The notes under the pieces were generated by a model. That model did no database searches, was not told the origin of the DNA, and saw nothing but the letters and a program-made list of their open reading frames with translations. DNA of 64,000 nt from Psychrobacillus sp. OK032. Its GTDB lineage: Bacteria > Bacillota > Bacilli > Bacillales_A > Planococcaceae. A program made the position numbers and the translations under genes. The stretch lies in NCBI RefSeq assembly GCF_900111345.1, contig NZ_FOGY01000009.1:124001-188000 (forward strand). The letters are read 5' to 3'. Positions 61,924-64,000 of this stretch are shown in pieces (positions within the stretch are counted from its first letter, which is position 1; the number at the start of each line of letters is the position of its first letter).

Positions 61924-62131
61924 AATTTCATTCAGTAGGGTTAAAAACCCTACTAGCCTAAGCACGTCACATCTATGCGACGACGGCTACCTGACCTGCG
62001 TCACGCAGGCCTAAGCTCAATTCAGAATCTGGACGCACTGTTTTCTGCGACGAGCTTTGCGCAGGAGCACTGTCTTTTCTGCGGAGCTGAACAAAGTAAA
62101 GCGGAAGCAAATACGCCAAGGTGAATTTGAT
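61924..62131. repeat. GC-rich intergenic repeat, family A, copy 3
   Basis: It begins TTTCATTCAGTAGGG and holds CTGGACGCACTG, TTCTGCGACGAGCTTTGCGC and AAATACGCCAAGG like the other copies. The middle differs: AGGGTT/AACCCT and ACCTGCGTCACGCAGG hairpins. It ends 6 bases before the MutS2 ribosome binding site. Confidence 0.75.
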
Positions 62132-62150
62132 TATTTAAGGAGGACCACCC

Positions 62151-64000
62151 GTGAATACGATGACATTTGAAAAGTTACAATACAACGAACTAAAGAGAAT
62201 GGTGAAATTCCACTGTGTAAGTAGTTTAGGGAAGGAATTACTAGATAAGCTACAACCTAGCACAAATAGTAAAGTTGTTAAAAATAGACTGAACGAGACG
62301 ACAGAGGCAAGAAATATATTAAATGCAGAAAGTCATCTTCCACTGAAAGGAATTAGAAATATAAATCATCAGATGGGGAAGCTTGAGAAGGGGATGATAC
62401 TAAGTCCATCCGAATTAGTAGCTATTTCTGATTTTTTAAGAGGTTGTAGAATAATAAAAAAGTTTATGATGGATAAAGAATTTTTTGCGCCTGTTTTACA
62501 TGGTTATGCTTATTCAATGATGGAGTTTCAAGGCATTGAAGAAAATATTAATTACTCGATTCGAGGAAATCGAGTAGATTCAGAAGCGAGTAAAGAGTTA
62601 AAGCGAATACGAAATCAAGTCGCTAAGACAGAAGAAAAAATAGAAGAACGCTTAAATAAATTTTTGAAAAGTAGTGCGAACAAAGAGTTTATTCAAGAAT
62701 TCTTTATAAGTAAAAAAGATGATCGTTTTACGATTCCGATTAAAGCTTCTTATAAAAATCAAGTGGAGGGCACGATTATCGAAGCTTCTTCAAAAGGGTC
62801 TACCGTATTTATTGAGCCATCTGCAATATCTAAATTAAATGCAGAGTTGGCCACTTTAAAAGTAGAGGAGTCGATGGAAGAGTACCAAATTTTAGCCACC
62901 CTTTCAGGAAGTATTCTAGAGGAAATCAGACAGATCAATATCAATATCGAACTGATTGCTCAGTATGATATGATTTTCGCAAAAGCGAAGTTTAGTAAAA
63001 GTATGGATGGAATCGAGCCAAAGTTAAATAATCATGGTTATATTAAGTTAAAGAATTGCAAGCATCCTCTTTTGCCCGGCAATATTGTACCACTAGATTT
63101 TGAAATTGGTAAAGATTATCGTAGTTTAATCATTACAGGGCCTAATGCTGGTGGTAAAACAGTGGTGTTGAAAACGATCGGTATATTAACTTTAGCCGTC
63201 ATGTCAGGTTTTCATATCGCGGCAGATGAAGGTACGGAAATAGCTGTTTTTGATCAGCTATTTGTGGATATTGGGGACAATCAAAGCATTGAAAATTCAC
63301 TTAGTACTTTTTCATCTCATATGAAGAACATCTCAGAAATTATGAGTGCTTCAACGAATAACACATTACTTCTTTTTGACGAAATAGGTAGCGGTACAGA
63401 GCCGAATGAAGGGGCAGCGCTTGCTATCGCGATACTAGAAGAATTTTATCAAATGGGCTGTATTACAGTTGCGACTACTCACTACGGAGAGATTAAGCGT
63501 TACTCAGAAATGCATAGTGACTTCATGAATGCTGCAATGCAATTTAACAGTGAGAAATTAGAGCCAATGTTTAAGCTTTTAATTGGCAAATCAGGAGATA
63601 GCAACGCACTTTGGATATCTAAAAAAATGAACTTGCGTGAGAAGGTGCTACAAAAAGCGCAGCATTATATAGAAAACAAAAATTATGACTTAGAGCGTGT
63701 AAGAGACAATAGAGTAAAAAAGCCAGTCCTAGACACTAACCAAGAGGAAATAACTTATGCATTTGAAGTAGGGGATCGAGTAAAACTAACAGAGCACGAT
63801 GATTTTGGCATTGTGTATGAGAAAAAAGACAATCTCAATAATGTGTTAGTACTTTATAAAAATGAAATAGTAAAAGTAAATGCAAAAAGAATAGAACTGG
63901 AAGCGAGAGCAACCGATCTTTATCCAGAAGGATATGACTTAAATTCATTATTTGTAAGTTACGAAGAAAGAAAATTCCAACACGACATGGAAAGAGGTTC
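62151..64000 (+). CDS. MutS2-family DNA-binding ATPase (runs off the window)
   Basis: The first 616 residues are visible. GTG 62151 follows AAGGAGG. The protein lacks the MutS mismatch-recognition domain and starts with the MutS2-type core: a helical lever/clamp (about 20-310) and an ATPase with Walker A TGPNAGGKT (about 329-337), DNQSIENSLSTFSSHM, Walker B LLLFDEIGSGTEPNEG and ATTHYGE. The visible C-terminal part reads FEVGDRVKLTEHDDFGIVYE, a KOW-like linker. MutS2 proteins act on stalled ribosomes, recombination intermediates or DNA structures. Whether a Smr nuclease domain follows cannot be seen; the sequence divergence suggests a second MutS2 paralog, not the main Bacillus MutSB. Confidence 0.85.
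   Translation, partial: MNTMTFEKLQYNELKRMVKFHCVSSLGKELLDKLQPSTNSKVVKNRLNETTEARNILNAESHLPLKGIRNINHQMGKLEKGMILSPSELVAISDFLRGCRIIKKFMMDKEFFAPVLHGYAYSMMEFQGIEENINYSIRGNRVDSEASKELKRIRNQVAKTEEKIEERLNKFLKSSANKEFIQEFFISKKDDRFTIPIKASYKNQVEGTIIEASSKGSTVFIEPSAISKLNAELATLKVEESMEEYQILATLSGSILEEIRQININIELIAQYDMIFAKAKFSKSMDGIEPKLNNHGYIKLKNCKHPLLPGNIVPLDFEIGKDYRSLIITGPNAGGKTVVLKTIGILTLAVMSGFHIAADEGTEIAVFDQLFVDIGDNQSIENSLSTFSSHMKNISEIMSASTNNTLLLFDEIGSGTEPNEGAALAIAILEEFYQMGCITVATTHYGEIKRYSEMHSDFMNAAMQFNSEKLEPMFKLLIGKSGDSNALWISKKMNLREKVLQKAQHYIENKNYDLERVRDNRVKKPVLDTNQEEITYAFEVGDRVKLTEHDDFGIVYEKKDNLNNVLVLYKNEIVKVNAKRIELEARATDLYPEGYDLNSLFVSYEERKFQHDMERG

Overview
The window is low-GC Firmicute DNA, most likely from an aerobic endospore-forming Bacillales. 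I favour a Bacillaceae or Planococcaceae relative but cannot name the genus. Evidence: strong purine-rich Shine-Dalgarno sites, frequent TTG and GTG starts, PucR/PucI/PucH-like purine genes, a YoaS/YozG-like pair, LmrA/YxaF-type TetR regulators, a broken sporulation-type diadenylate cyclase (CdaS-like), and small GC-rich intergenic repeats. All functional calls come from reading translations and motifs; no database search was run.

Region 1 (1-24.7 kb) is a large allantoin-use island. It starts with the tail of one allantoinase and a PucR activator, then RidA, two NCS1 permeases, two more allantoinases, a second PucR on the minus strand, and an NCS2 permease like E. coli YbbY. A compact catabolic run follows: allantoate amidohydrolase (AllC), ureidoglycine aminohydrolase (AllE), two tandem ureidoglycolate dehydrogenases (AllD), FdrA/AllF, YlbE/AllG, YlbF/AllH and carbamate kinase. 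A second AllC-like hydrolase closes the island. Together they predict allantoin -> allantoate -> ureidoglycine -> ureidoglycolate -> oxalurate -> oxamate + carbamoyl phosphate -> ATP + CO2 + NH3. No uricase, xanthine dehydrogenase, ureidoglycolate lyase or glyoxylate carboligase is present.

Region 2 (24.7-34.7 kb): a minus-strand GMC oxidoreductase, Tat-exported subunit and small membrane protein, a GntR regulator, a MoxR/VWA pair (RavA-ViaA-like), and two tandem UV-damage endonucleases. Region 3 (34.8-42.5 kb): two paralogous TetR regulators with near-identical operator-like sites, controlling an MFS exporter plus universal stress protein on one side and an FtsX-type ABC exporter on the other. 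Region 4 (42.7-52.3 kb): two iron alcohol dehydrogenases, small membrane and regulatory proteins, a decayed stretch with a truncated cdaS-like gene, a split ThrE-type exporter, a broken phage integrase beside tRNA-Val, and an EcsC protein.

Region 5 (52.3-61.4 kb): a D-2-hydroxyacid/glycolate-type FAD oxidase, an aminotransferase and an IclR regulator on the minus strand, facing a PotABCD-like ABC importer and an L-lactate dehydrogenase on the plus strand. The window ends inside a MutS2-family gene preceded by a GC-rich repeat. A recurring theme is local gene pairs: PucR, NCS1, allantoinase, AllD, M20 hydrolase, UvsE, TetR and Fe-ADH each occur twice or more. The most interesting unexplained signals are the structured leader in front of the YbbY-like permease, the oxamate-splitting gene set, and the repeat family whose ends sit next to ribosome binding sites.
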